A stretch of DNA of 64,000 nt from Aurantiochytrium sp. KH105. Lineage: Eukaryota; Sar; Bigyra; Thraustochytrida; Thraustochytriidae. The stretch lies in assembly GCA_003116975.1 (NCBI GenBank), contig BGKB01000076.1, positions 248,001-312,000 of the forward strand. The letters are read 5' to 3'. Every line of letters starts with the position of its first letter. Position 1 is the stretch's first letter. Shown one piece after another: positions 26,789-36,455 of this stretch. Below the pieces are notes generated by a model that was not told the origin of the DNA, did no database searches, and saw nothing but the letters and a program-made list of their open reading frames with translations. The position numbers were made by a program, and so were the translations under genes.

Positions 26789-27580
26789 ATGTCCGCAGCG
26801 CGAGGCGGGAGACCGGAGCTGCCGGCACTAGAGCGGCTGGCGCTCGCCGTGGCTGCTCAGTGCATGACGGTACCTCAGCATGTGGCCTTTATCATGGATG
26901 GGAACAGACGATTCGCGAAGCAGCGAGGCCAGCGCGGCTCGCAAGGCCATATCTTTGGATACGCCACGCTTCTTCGCGTACTGGAATGGTGCATGAAACT
27001 CGGCGTGACCGAAGTAACCGTATATGCCTTTAGCATCGACAACTTTAAGCGCTCCGAGGAAGAAGTGGCGACCCTCATGAACCTGGCCAAGGAAAAATTT
27101 GCCGAGTTTCTCAAGCACACGGAGCTCGTTATGCAAAATGAGATTCGCGTCAACGTGCTCGGGGATCTAAGTCTTCTCCCGAGTGACCTTCGCGAAGCTG
27201 CGGAACATGTCATGAAACGCACACGGCACCACAAAAGGCTCATTTTCAATATTTGCTTTGCTTACACGTCGAGCGAGGAGATTGCGCGCACAGTGCGAGA
27301 AATCGTTCGAGATGCCAGAGCAGGCAAGCTTGACAAGGAAAACATTTCCCGGGATCTCATCTCGTCGCGGATGTACACGCGGGGAAGCAACCCGCAGCTG
27401 GTCATTAGGACTTCGGGCGAAACCCGCCTCAGCGACTTTCTCGTCTGGCAAGCAGCCTACGCGCACCTTCACTTTATTAACGTCACATGGCCAGAACTCA
27501 ACGTCTGGCATATACTCTGGGCATTTTGGGACTATCATGTATATGGTAATCGAGCTCGCATCTCGCTCTCTCAGAGTTGA
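26789..27580 (+). CDS. cis-Prenyltransferase (dehydrodolichyl / undecaprenyl diphosphate synthase family)
   Basis: The 263-residue protein extends farnesyl diphosphate with isopentenyl units in cis to make long polyprenols, in eukaryotes the dolichol precursor for N-glycosylation at the ER. Family motifs are intact: HVAFIMDGNRRFAK with the catalytic Asp, GY.TLLRVLEWC, VTVYAFSIDNFKRS, FNICFAYTSSEEI and the C-terminal RTSGETRLSDFLVWQ. The start at 26789 (MSAARGGRPEL) gives the normal family length; an in-frame ATG at 26516 would add 91 Arg-rich residues. There is no C-terminal RxG motif as in the two-subunit animal/yeast enzyme, so a single-subunit enzyme is possible. Its last 10 bp overlap the 3' end of the protease gene on the other strand. 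Confidence 0.93.
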   Translation: MSAARGGRPELPALERLALAVAAQCMTVPQHVAFIMDGNRRFAKQRGQRGSQGHIFGYATLLRVLEWCMKLGVTEVTVYAFSIDNFKRSEEEVATLMNLAKEKFAEFLKHTELVMQNEIRVNVLGDLSLLPSDLREAAEHVMKRTRHHKRLIFNICFAYTSSEEIARTVREIVRDARAGKLDKENISRDLISSRMYTRGSNPQLVIRTSGETRLSDFLVWQAAYAHLHFINVTWPELNVWHILWAFWDYHVYGNRARISLSQS

Positions 27581-30500
27581 ATGTGCTCGTGATGAGTCCC
27601 TTCTCGCTCCGTAGACGCCTCTCCTGCAAAGAGGAGGAGTCCGCGTCGCACATTGTCGAGATCTTGCCACTTTGCTTCCGCCGCGACCAAAAAGCGTTCG
27701 GCGTAATTAGTGAGCTTGACTTTGTCTCCAGCAATCAGGTCGAGCATTGCTTTCACGCCTCGGGTATCCTGGGGCGAAATATGCTCTCTCTCTGGGTCTT
27801 CGCTAGGGTCGAGACCCACAGAGTCCAGCTGCGCTCGAGTTTGCTTGAGCGCATCAAACCGGCCTCGCTTTGCGCGAGGAGAACGAGCCCATGGCGGCGA
27901 CCGGGGCCTGAGAGCCGCGTTCCCGTCGAGTTCTTGCGCATCGCAAGGATCTTCGCGCATCAAACCGCGCTTCCTTGCTTTCGAGGCAACTTCAGCCTTG
28001 TTGACCTCAGCTTCGTTCACGTCAGCCATCAAAGTTGGGATCGCAGGTAGCTTCTCTTCCGTATCTTTTTCTGTGTCCTTCTTTGCGTCCATCTCATGGT
28101 CGCTTTTCTCTGAAATGTCATCAAGAACATTCAAGGTTCCATGCTCACCGTTGTTCTCGTCCTCCTCGTTAACGAGAGTAGCCGCGTTGTCTTTTTCGTC
28201 CATACGAGCGTCGTCTTCGTCATCAGACTCGTCGAGAAACAAGTCGACTGCCTCTTTGCTCTGCATTCGCATTTGGGCCTCTGGTCCGTTGAGCGTACGG
28301 GGTGGCTTGCACTTTTCCACAAATGTACGCCACACGGACCCATCGACGAGGCCTCGGGCACGCACTAGCAGACTGCCTAATAGCGTCCAATCTGCGTCGC
28401 GAATCTCGTACGAGCTCCCGGGGTAGGACAGGCGAATCATTCTCTTTAGAAATGCCTCGCAGACTGTGCGCAATTCGCTCTCGTTTTCCCATCGTTCGAG
28501 CAATGGCGCAATGGCGCGGATGAGTACATCATTGAGCGCAGACGGGCCTATTCGTTCAAAGAGCTCGGGCAGGTCAGAGATCAAGGAGCTGGTTGGTGTT
28601 TCGTTTGTCAAAAGTTTGTGAAAACAACGCACGAGTCCTTCAGCAAATCCATCCACCCTGGCGTGTGAAGAAACTTCAACCTCATGAACTGCTTTCCATA
28701 TTTGTTCCCTTGTCGCAGCGCCATGAACTCCACGTGCGGATTCGACCAACAACTCGAGGGTTTTCGTGTGCGCTCGCGCGCTTGGACGCGGTGAGGAAGG
28801 AGAAGCACCGCGGCGCCCTTGTCTCAACGCTGCTCTCTTCTCCTTCGCCCTTTCACTTTTTTCTTGCATCAACTTGCGCAAAGTTTCTCGAATGGTTTTG
28901 CCAACAGTTTGACCTTGGGAATTTACAGTCTTGAACCACCTTGGACCTGCACGCTTTTCGAGCATCGAGCCAATGCTCTTCTTCTGTTGCGCGCCCAAAG
29001 ACGACCACTCTGCGACATAGATATCGTGAACCAGCATGTCAAAGTACTTGCAAATGAACGGCCCACAGTCGTGCTCATTCTCTTGTCGTGGAGGCCGCAC
29101 GGTCCGCGCGCGAAGAAAGGGGGGCTTGGGCCCGCCAGGATGAGTCAGTCTCCACCGTTTTTCCCAAAATCTTCGAAAAATGACTTGCAATGTCTCTTGA
29201 CTGTGACATCCAAACGAATCGAAATGCATCATGCAAGGTGACTTGGTTGAAACGTCGCTCACAAGAAAAAGCGACCAATGTTCTTCGTGCACGACGGGAA
29301 TCGCCCAAATATCCTTTTCAAAGATTGTCGCACCAAGAGAGGCATACCAGTTCCCGACAACCTTGTGCACAGAATCGAGGCCTGTGGAGGCATAGGAGTC
29401 GAGCATTTTGGAAAAGAAGAGCGCGTCAAAGCAGAAAATTCCACGCTCAATTGCCGCTCGATGCGATGGGTACTTTTCAAGCATGCACCACTGAAAGTAG
29501 AATTGAACGATGGCATCTGTAAAGTGGTCCTCCAGCTTGCCCACGCGCACGAGCTCGTCTTCGCCAATGGTGACTCGCTGGCAAACGTCGGGGTAAGAGA
29601 AAAGCGCTTTACCGCGCGTTGCACCCGGCTCGCTCACGAGCGAATCCTGCGACGCGCACGCGGCCAAATCAATGTACGGCGGCTCGTCGTCGGCTCCATC
29701 TCGCTGAGCTGCCACGATTGCCGATGCGCGAGAAGTGCGCTGGGTAAGAAGGATGACTTCATGCAGCGTTTCTCCATGCGCCGCAAAAAGCAAACTCCGT
29801 ACACCCGCAGGAACTCCTTTTGCAAACAGGTTTCTAAAAAACGCGCTTGCAAAGGAAGGTTCCTCGATTAGTAATGCCAATCCAGCATAGAAATTACGCT
29901 CATGCATGGCGAGCGTCTGAATTTCTGCACGCTTGGACCGAATCGGCAATGCCAGCTCTCGCAAAATTGAGACAACGTGTTTCGGTGAAAAGTCTGGATG
30001 CTCGAAACCATGGTGAGATAATACGGACAAAAGGAGCTCGTGCGATTGCACCATCTGCTTCACGAGAACGTTGTCTTTGTCGGCGGCGCGGACAAGCATG
30101 TTAAATGAGCGCGCATGCTTGCTCGGCGGCAAGCAGAGCGCAAGGAGCTCCAGAGAATCTTGCAAACTCCGCGCGAGTACCGATGCGCCAGGATACCAGG
30201 TCCGGACTACCTTCCAAAGCCACGACGCGTCGTAATTGGGCTCAAGAGACCGCAAGACGTGCAGAACTTCGGTGAGACCGCCAAGAACCTTGATGAGCTG
30301 CTTGTCGCGTTTGATAGCGGCAAAGCCCTCGCGAGGATACGTCTTGACCATTTGTTCGCAAATAATGTATTTGGACGTGCCCAGATCGAGACCCTTGGCC
30401 CAAACAAAGGTGTGCACGCAGAGCTCTAGGCGTGTCTCCCAAACTCGCTGCACCATCGATCTCGAACGGTGCACTTCGGTGACATCCACCGGGTTTCCGA

Positions 30501-32418
30501 TGTCCATGTCTTTGAGGGCGATGATCCGATCTCGTCGTGCAGATCTGCGCACTCGCGGCTGGTCAACACTCTCTGCAAGATCGCAAGCACAGAACAAGAA
30601 GGTGGCCATCCACACTTGGTTTGTGGCACGATCTTTGAAAAAGGCAATGGCGTTGCTCGCGCGGAATATAGGGGCGGTAACGAGATCCCACACGTCGAGA
30701 TCGTCTAAAAGTCCGGGTTTAAGGCCTGCCACAAGTTGCGTCCAGAGTCCAAAGCATTTCACCTTGAAGTCTCCTCGGTCGGATGCTCGACAAATGGCTG
30801 TGAAAAGACTCATCAGGTATGCGACATTGTGCACCACCTTCTTGCAGAGACCTGGCCGACAGTCGAGGGCCCCTGCACTCAGGTGCTGCTCCAAGAAACC
30901 TACGAGAAGCGCTCGCACAGCAGGCAAAGCCGCTTCCGGCTCCTTACATGCCTTGACAAGACCTGGAACAGCGTTGTTGAAGGTTATGCATTGCTCACGT
31001 GCCTCGGCACTTGTGTCAAAATCAGGGTAGCCCACGTAAGCCATGCAGGCGGCGCCTAGTACCAGCACAGATTCCGGGCGGCACGTCACCGCGTCCACGG
31101 ATGATCCCCAACGTGGAACTTGAGAAGCTTGTGTGAGTGCGATTGAGTTTGTCGATCCCTGGCGATCAAGAGGAGGAGGGGGAGGAGGAGAAGGCACATA
31201 TTGACCTGAATCCGCGACAGTCGCCATCTTGCCGTTGCCTTTGGGGTTTCCAGCAAGAGCCTTGGCAGTGTCATTCGATTCGAGCGACGGCTCTGACTTT
31301 ACATTCACAGGGCACATCGCGTGAGCGGAACATCGCAGCCAGAGGGCGTGAAGAGCTGCACGGCCACGAACGACATCCAAGCCGATGCGGTCGCTTGTCG
31401 CAGCGTGCTTACGCCATACGTTGTGCTCGTTTGGAACAGGTTCCCAGCCAAGCTGTTGAAGCTCTGTCTCGATAACAGAGGCCTCGGGAACAGGGCTCTC
31501 AAGACTGCCATTCTTGCCGTTTAGTGCGACTTGGATTCTTTGATGCATGTCAGTAAGGCGACCCTCGATTTCTGACCTAAAGGATTTGTCGCAAAGTAGT
31601 TTTCCTTCTTCGCTCCATGGTATCGTAAGCCACTGACCTTTGAGAAGACTGATCTCGCTGCAGCGAAGGATTTCCTTCTTTCGTGGTCGAAAGAGAATCT
31701 TTAGTGCATAACGAAGACAGGGAGTCAGGCTTTGCTTGTCTTCCTCCGGGACCTCTCCGGCGTTTGCATACATGTTTCCGAGCTCTCCAATGATAAAGTC
31801 TGTGAGGTGAATGGCGCGGACTGCTAGACGGTATGATTGGGAGCCGACAGCCACATTTTCGCGAGCAAGAAGCTCGAGATCCCGTAGGAGATCAACGTCG
31901 ACGCTCTCTGGAGACATGGCCTCCACCATGCGGGTTACACAGAGCGTGGCCAGGTCGCACATGGTCTTGTGACGAACCAGAGCCTTGGCGCTTGTGTTTT
32001 CGACATCCAAGCTTTTGCGATGCAACATGTAAATTTCCAAAAGTTTCTTGCGCAGCCTCAAGACCTCGTTTTCGCTCTCAGACCGCAACGCGCCGCAGTC
32101 AATGGCGATGCGCAGCACATTGAGCGCCGCAGAGACCGATCTGGCCGCCTGGAGGACCTCGTCCCTCTGCGAAGTCCACAGCTCCATGCTCGCCACCTCG
32201 AGGCGATCTCGCGCATCTTTGCGGACCTGCGCATCCGAGACCCCCTCCTGGCCGCCGCCGCCACGGCCGCCGCCGCGACTCGCCTCCTCGAGGCGCTGCA
32301 GCTTGCGCAGCGCGCCGCGCACGTCGCCGAGGCCGCCCTTCCTGCCATCGCCATCCCCCGCGGCGGCATCCCCCTTGCGCGACGGGCTGGACCCGCTGCT
32401 CCACGCGTTCAACTGCAT
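27571..32418 (-). CDS. Giant protein with Ulp1/SENP-type SUMO-protease domain
   Basis: The 1615-residue product has a C48-family cysteine protease domain at about 1000-1150. The catalytic triad is visible: His1047 in EEHWSLFLV, Asp1067 in HFDSFG and Cys1118 in EHDCGPFICKYF, with the oxyanion Gln just before in RQENEHDCG. Spacing is that of active Ulp1/SENP enzymes, which process SUMO (or NEDD8/other ubiquitin-like proteins) and remove it from targets. The first 1000 residues are predominantly helical, match no family I recognise, and may be a targeting solenoid. The C-terminal 450 residues become acidic, with a Lys/Asp/Glu stretch and a basic KRGRFDALKQ-type segment. It is a single exon, divergent from the helical protein at 32741. 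Confidence 0.85.
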   Translation of the reverse strand: MQLNAWSSGSSPSRKGDAAAGDGDGRKGGLGDVRGALRKLQRLEEASRGGGRGGGGQEGVSDAQVRKDARDRLEVASMELWTSQRDEVLQAARSVSAALNVLRIAIDCGALRSESENEVLRLRKKLLEIYMLHRKSLDVENTSAKALVRHKTMCDLATLCVTRMVEAMSPESVDVDLLRDLELLARENVAVGSQSYRLAVRAIHLTDFIIGELGNMYANAGEVPEEDKQSLTPCLRYALKILFRPRKKEILRCSEISLLKGQWLTIPWSEEGKLLCDKSFRSEIEGRLTDMHQRIQVALNGKNGSLESPVPEASVIETELQQLGWEPVPNEHNVWRKHAATSDRIGLDVVRGRAALHALWLRCSAHAMCPVNVKSEPSLESNDTAKALAGNPKGNGKMATVADSGQYVPSPPPPPPLDRQGSTNSIALTQASQVPRWGSSVDAVTCRPESVLVLGAACMAYVGYPDFDTSAEAREQCITFNNAVPGLVKACKEPEAALPAVRALLVGFLEQHLSAGALDCRPGLCKKVVHNVAYLMSLFTAICRASDRGDFKVKCFGLWTQLVAGLKPGLLDDLDVWDLVTAPIFRASNAIAFFKDRATNQVWMATFLFCACDLAESVDQPRVRRSARRDRIIALKDMDIGNPVDVTEVHRSRSMVQRVWETRLELCVHTFVWAKGLDLGTSKYIICEQMVKTYPREGFAAIKRDKQLIKVLGGLTEVLHVLRSLEPNYDASWLWKVVRTWYPGASVLARSLQDSLELLALCLPPSKHARSFNMLVRAADKDNVLVKQMVQSHELLLSVLSHHGFEHPDFSPKHVVSILRELALPIRSKRAEIQTLAMHERNFYAGLALLIEEPSFASAFFRNLFAKGVPAGVRSLLFAAHGETLHEVILLTQRTSRASAIVAAQRDGADDEPPYIDLAACASQDSLVSEPGATRGKALFSYPDVCQRVTIGEDELVRVGKLEDHFTDAIVQFYFQWCMLEKYPSHRAAIERGIFCFDALFFSKMLDSYASTGLDSVHKVVGNWYASLGATIFEKDIWAIPVVHEEHWSLFLVSDVSTKSPCMMHFDSFGCHSQETLQVIFRRFWEKRWRLTHPGGPKPPFLRARTVRPPRQENEHDCGPFICKYFDMLVHDIYVAEWSSLGAQQKKSIGSMLEKRAGPRWFKTVNSQGQTVGKTIRETLRKLMQEKSERAKEKRAALRQGRRGASPSSPRPSARAHTKTLELLVESARGVHGAATREQIWKAVHEVEVSSHARVDGFAEGLVRCFHKLLTNETPTSSLISDLPELFERIGPSALNDVLIRAIAPLLERWENESELRTVCEAFLKRMIRLSYPGSSYEIRDADWTLLGSLLVRARGLVDGSVWRTFVEKCKPPRTLNGPEAQMRMQSKEAVDLFLDESDDEDDARMDEKDNAATLVNEEDENNGEHGTLNVLDDISEKSDHEMDAKKDTEKDTEEKLPAIPTLMADVNEAEVNKAEVASKARKRGLMREDPCDAQELDGNAALRPRSPPWARSPRAKRGRFDALKQTRAQLDSVGLDPSEDPEREHISPQDTRGVKAMLDLIAGDKVKLTNYAERFLVAAEAKWQDLDNVRRGLLLFAGEASTEREGTHHEHIQL

Positions 32419-32740
32419 GCGCCCGCCGCGCGCCCCGGGACGCGGCTACGAGGCGCGTCTCGGGGTCCGCGGCCGCCGCGGTTCGGGCTCTGCTGCGCGA
32501 CGATACCGCGCGCCTCGCGCGCAGAACATCAGAACTTTTGAATTTGAACTTCGACTTCGACGCAGATCCGTCGAGCAGATCTCGTTCCGGCGAGCGAACT
32601 AACCACCGGCCGCCCCGCGCCGCCGCCGGGCCCGCGCGCGAAGGCGGCTGCGCGGGCTGGCCTCGGTCGCGCGCGCCGCGCCCGTCGCGCTCGTCGGGTC
32701 CGTCGCCGCCGCGGCCGGGCGGCCGCGGCGGGGATGCGAG
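32419..32740. promoter_or_regulatory. Divergent promoter, Ulp1-like protease / helical protein
   Basis: This is 322 bp between head-to-head ATGs. It is very GC-rich, with a short AT-richer patch at 32525-32560. There is no TATA box. The shared promoter suggests co-expression of two large proteins. Confidence 0.55.
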
Positions 32741-35700
32741 ATGGCGCACGAGGCATCTGCAGCGTCTGCGGAGAGCCAATGGGACGTGCTCGACGCCGCC
32801 GAGGCCCACCTGGGCCCGGCGCAGACGCTGGCGGACGTCCGCGAGGAGATGCGGACCGCGCCAGCCGACCGTCGATCTGGTCGCTTTGCGGGCTGGCGGG
32901 AAAGCCTCGGGAAAGTCGCACGCGAAGGCGACCCAGGTCTTGCCGTCGAGGCTCTTGAGGCCCTGCTCACGCTCACGCTGGACGCTGATGCTGGCTCGAA
33001 CGAGGAACGACGCGAGTGCTTTTTAACCATCGTAGATCTTCCCGTCTTGCAACGCCTCGGTGTTCCACGACAGCGGGACTTTGCAATCCGTGCAAATCGA
33101 GCGGTTCTGGAAGCACTGCGCAAGGATCGCGCTCTGGAAGAGCTCGGTGAGGAGGACCGCATTGCCGCGTACCTGCTCAATACCTGCGAGAGCATTTTGA
33201 CCATGGCCGATGTCGATGCTGATGCTGACCTCGTCGAGTGTATTCTGGAACTCACGTGTAATCTTGTGCAGCAGCAAGCCACGAGCGGGGCTTTACACAA
33301 GTTGAATCAACGTCCACTCTTCTCGCAAATTCTCTTACGATGTGTCCCTCATGAAGAATTGGATACGTCTTGTCAAGCGGTGCATCGAATACGTCTCGCA
33401 TCGATCGAGTTCCTGGAAAACGTTGCCGAGCGCTGCCTGCAATGGCGAGACGACGATGAGATTTGGGTTGCAGACTCCCTAAAATGGGTCGAAGGTACAG
33501 AGTCTCGACTCGAAGCCTGGCTTGTAGGCCTTGGAGGTCAACACCGAGAGGCGACTCATTCTAGAAACGCAACAACCAATTGGAACCTCGTTACAAGAGC
33601 ATGCGCCGTGCTCGGTCTCTATCTGCCGACATTTTCACCATGGGGATCCGATGGCGCAACCGTAAGCAAAGGTGTACGCTTGCTTGTGCGAACGTTTCAA
33701 CACCTTGCTGACGACAATCGTCTTGGGTCCTGGCACGAGCTTGGCTTCTTCGCAGAGGGAATATGTTTTTCGTATTCTCGCCTCCGCACCGAACCTGCAT
33801 ATCTGCTCAGGCTCTTGCGCCACGAACAGGTACAACGGCTGTTTATCGTCTCACGCTCGTCAAACGTCAGCTTTCATGTATGGGCGTACATCGTCGCTTG
33901 TCTTGACATCGAGCACATGGGGCCCGTCCACATCAAGACCAAGGAAAAGAGCTTTTATGAAACAGGTTGGGGCATTGTCATGCAGCCTGGATTGAGGAAT
34001 TTGGCCGAAAAAGACTACGCACGCTTTCACCCTTGGCTGACTAATTTCGTCAAGATGCTTTTGTCGCCTGCTCCCGAGAAGAAACGTGCCTGTAGTGAAG
34101 CGCGAAAAGCTCGACTTTTCCAGAAAGCACAAGACATCAAACCTTTATCCCTGGAAACGATGAAAGTGCGAGCAAATCTGGACCATGCGCAAGGCCTGAT
34201 TGCATTTGTCGAGCGAATGGACAGTATATACTCTGCCGGAGAGCGAGGAGGCAAGGAAGTCCACGAACTGCTGCTGACGAGATTTTTGTCCCCTTTGTGG
34301 GCCGAGGTAAATTCCAAGAGCACGAGTGAGCATGCCACTGCAACGCTTAAGGCGTTGCTTCGTGTGACAGGTCTTAAATTGGCATCATCAGTTGCCTCTG
34401 CGTCTTCTCTTACCACTGCGTGGCCCAGTGCAGTCATCTGCCATGGCTGCATTGACGATGTTCTCGCTGCAAAACCTGACGATCTGCTCTCTGTCCTCGA
34501 AACTTATTGTAGCAGCCAATCTCTCCGTGAGCAAACGCAGAGCAGCGTGGAAGCCATCGCCGCCATTTCTTTTCAAAGTGGAAGCTTTGCGTCACAAACT
34601 CGCAAACAACGCAATGCCGACAAGTCTCTGGAGGAGCGACTCTGCACTTGGCTTGGCTTTCCTGCCTTTCAACGTTTGCTTATGCGAAGCTTTCCGCCGC
34701 CGTCGGAGACTCCACCTTCGAATAACAACAAAGCACTGCAGAAAGACAATTTCGCAGACGTGGGCCTTCTTTTGCTCCCGCGAGAGAATTCTCTTCATAG
34801 CTGGTATTGCAAGCAGCTCGTCGACTTTATCAGCAATTCGTTTCCGATCCATATTGTCTTGCGCTGTGCGTCGCAATGTTCGCATGGAAGTCAGGAAAGT
34901 AAGCTCATGCAGGCGGCCGCGTCCAAGGTCATTGACTGTGTCCTGGATACGGACCTTCTTTTGCTTTGGTCAAGTGTACCCAAATCTGAGCGTGTGTCCG
35001 TCTTTCAGTATATTGTTTTACAAAGTTGTGCATCCCCCGAAGACGCTGTTGCTCGTCTTTTGGATGCATTGCCCTGCCAGGACGCCAAGCATGCTCGCGA
35101 ACTGTGGATCACATTATACAATATACTGAAGTCTTTCGAGAAGGGCAAGATGACGCTGCTACCGGCCAAGACCGCACGTCGTAATGACGCAGTCAACGTC
35201 GATGAGTTTATTCCATACTCTCCAGTGGAGCAGCTCCTTAAGAGCTACTTTCAAATGACAAACGGACTGCCTCCCTCGGAAAACGTGGTTGCCCTCATTG
35301 AAAAGATCGTGCAACAATGGAAAGAAAGTGAAAACGCGAGTGCAGGTCTCCGACACTTTGTAGCGATTGCGTGTGACGCAAGCCTGGTACTTTCGGATCG
35401 CGGCCCTGAGCAGGCACCGCCTCAGCTTGCGAGTGCGCTTCTCGCAAGTCTTGCAGAACTGAAAAGCTTTGTCGATGACGCTGAAGTCGCTCTCATTTTC
35501 ACAGACACCTTGGCGCGACGTCTAAAACCTCTTTTGAAGCTTGCAAACAAGAACGAAAAGGACGCAAGCTGGACGTCTTGCTTTGCAAGTGACCCGGTGC
35601 AGCAACCTCAATCTGTCAAAGTAGAGGAAACGCGTATGGATGCCGAGGGTTTCGTTGTAACGCCAATGCTGCAGCAGCATACAAAGAAACGAAGGCGTAT

Positions 35701-36379
35701 TGAGCATCTCACAGAACATCAGAAAGAACAGCGAAATCACAGTGTGACGGTTGCCGGGTACAACAATCTCGATGCCTCCCAGCTTCGCATGGGAACCTTT
35801 GCCACGCAAAACTCAGAAGAGGAAGAAGTAACCAATGACGAGGAACAAGACGTGCAACAGTCCGGATTGGGGGCCCCGACGAATGATGAGTCACAAGGCC
35901 GAGGCAGCCCCGCTGACGAGAGTGAGCATGTTGCGCAAAAGGACGAAAGCGAGGCCGACAATGGAATGTACAACACACCGCGCACACCGACATCTTCGGC
36001 AGCGGCTGTGGCGGGGAGTTCGACTGCGCGTGGAATTGGTGCATTTGTAGAAAGAAGCCGATCCTTTCGTATTGGCGAGACAGAGGAGCTGATTTCACGA
36101 ATTTCAACATTATTGAACAAATCTATGGCCGTGAACCTCAACCTACGCCGGATCCAGTCGCGCCTTGCGCGGTCATCGGGCAAGCTTGCGAATCCCGAAA
36201 AGCAAAAGACGGCCAAGTACGAGAATAATATTGCCATGCAATTCCAGCAGTTGCAGGCAGCTTGGATCGAGGCGCAGCGTGTTGAGCGAGAGTTCAAGGA
36301 AGCATGTGCAAAGCTCAAGGCTCAAATGCAACAAGCCAAAAAGACGCACCGGCACATCGACTTTTCGGATACTGCGTGA
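32741..36379 (+). CDS. Large alpha-helical protein of unknown function
   Basis: The 1212-residue single-exon protein starts MAHEASAASAESQWDV. Residues 1 to about 950 are rich in Leu/Ala helices in the manner of HEAT/ARM-type solenoids, without clear repeat consensus. Then come a basic cluster KKRRR (about 985), an acidic Ser/Gln-rich disordered stretch (about 1020-1090), and a C-terminal helix of about 90 residues with coiled-coil character (LNLRRIQSRL, AWIEAQRVEREFKEA). The KKRRR cluster could be a nuclear signal. I do not recognise the family. The divergent pairing with the SUMO-protease gene is the only contextual hint. Confidence 0.75.
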   Translation: MAHEASAASAESQWDVLDAAEAHLGPAQTLADVREEMRTAPADRRSGRFAGWRESLGKVAREGDPGLAVEALEALLTLTLDADAGSNEERRECFLTIVDLPVLQRLGVPRQRDFAIRANRAVLEALRKDRALEELGEEDRIAAYLLNTCESILTMADVDADADLVECILELTCNLVQQQATSGALHKLNQRPLFSQILLRCVPHEELDTSCQAVHRIRLASIEFLENVAERCLQWRDDDEIWVADSLKWVEGTESRLEAWLVGLGGQHREATHSRNATTNWNLVTRACAVLGLYLPTFSPWGSDGATVSKGVRLLVRTFQHLADDNRLGSWHELGFFAEGICFSYSRLRTEPAYLLRLLRHEQVQRLFIVSRSSNVSFHVWAYIVACLDIEHMGPVHIKTKEKSFYETGWGIVMQPGLRNLAEKDYARFHPWLTNFVKMLLSPAPEKKRACSEARKARLFQKAQDIKPLSLETMKVRANLDHAQGLIAFVERMDSIYSAGERGGKEVHELLLTRFLSPLWAEVNSKSTSEHATATLKALLRVTGLKLASSVASASSLTTAWPSAVICHGCIDDVLAAKPDDLLSVLETYCSSQSLREQTQSSVEAIAAISFQSGSFASQTRKQRNADKSLEERLCTWLGFPAFQRLLMRSFPPPSETPPSNNNKALQKDNFADVGLLLLPRENSLHSWYCKQLVDFISNSFPIHIVLRCASQCSHGSQESKLMQAAASKVIDCVLDTDLLLLWSSVPKSERVSVFQYIVLQSCASPEDAVARLLDALPCQDAKHARELWITLYNILKSFEKGKMTLLPAKTARRNDAVNVDEFIPYSPVEQLLKSYFQMTNGLPPSENVVALIEKIVQQWKESENASAGLRHFVAIACDASLVLSDRGPEQAPPQLASALLASLAELKSFVDDAEVALIFTDTLARRLKPLLKLANKNEKDASWTSCFASDPVQQPQSVKVEETRMDAEGFVVTPMLQQHTKKRRRIEHLTEHQKEQRNHSVTVAGYNNLDASQLRMGTFATQNSEEEEVTNDEEQDVQQSGLGAPTNDESQGRGSPADESEHVAQKDESEADNGMYNTPRTPTSSAAAVAGSSTARGIGAFVERSRSFRIGETEELISRISTLLNKSMAVNLNLRRIQSRLARSSGKLANPEKQKTAKYENNIAMQFQQLQAAWIEAQRVEREFKEACAKLKAQMQQAKKTHRHIDFSDTA

Positions 36380-36455
36380 CAAATGTTGACAAATACCGGG
36401 TAGGCGTAGAAAAAACAGAAAACAAAACGGGAAGTTGAAGTTAACGGCGCTGTGG

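Noticed and set aside
27167-27670. Minus-strand frame antisense to the cis-prenyltransferase as an extra exon of the protease gene
   Set aside because: The protease frame has a clear stop at 27571-27573, and no splice signals link the two.
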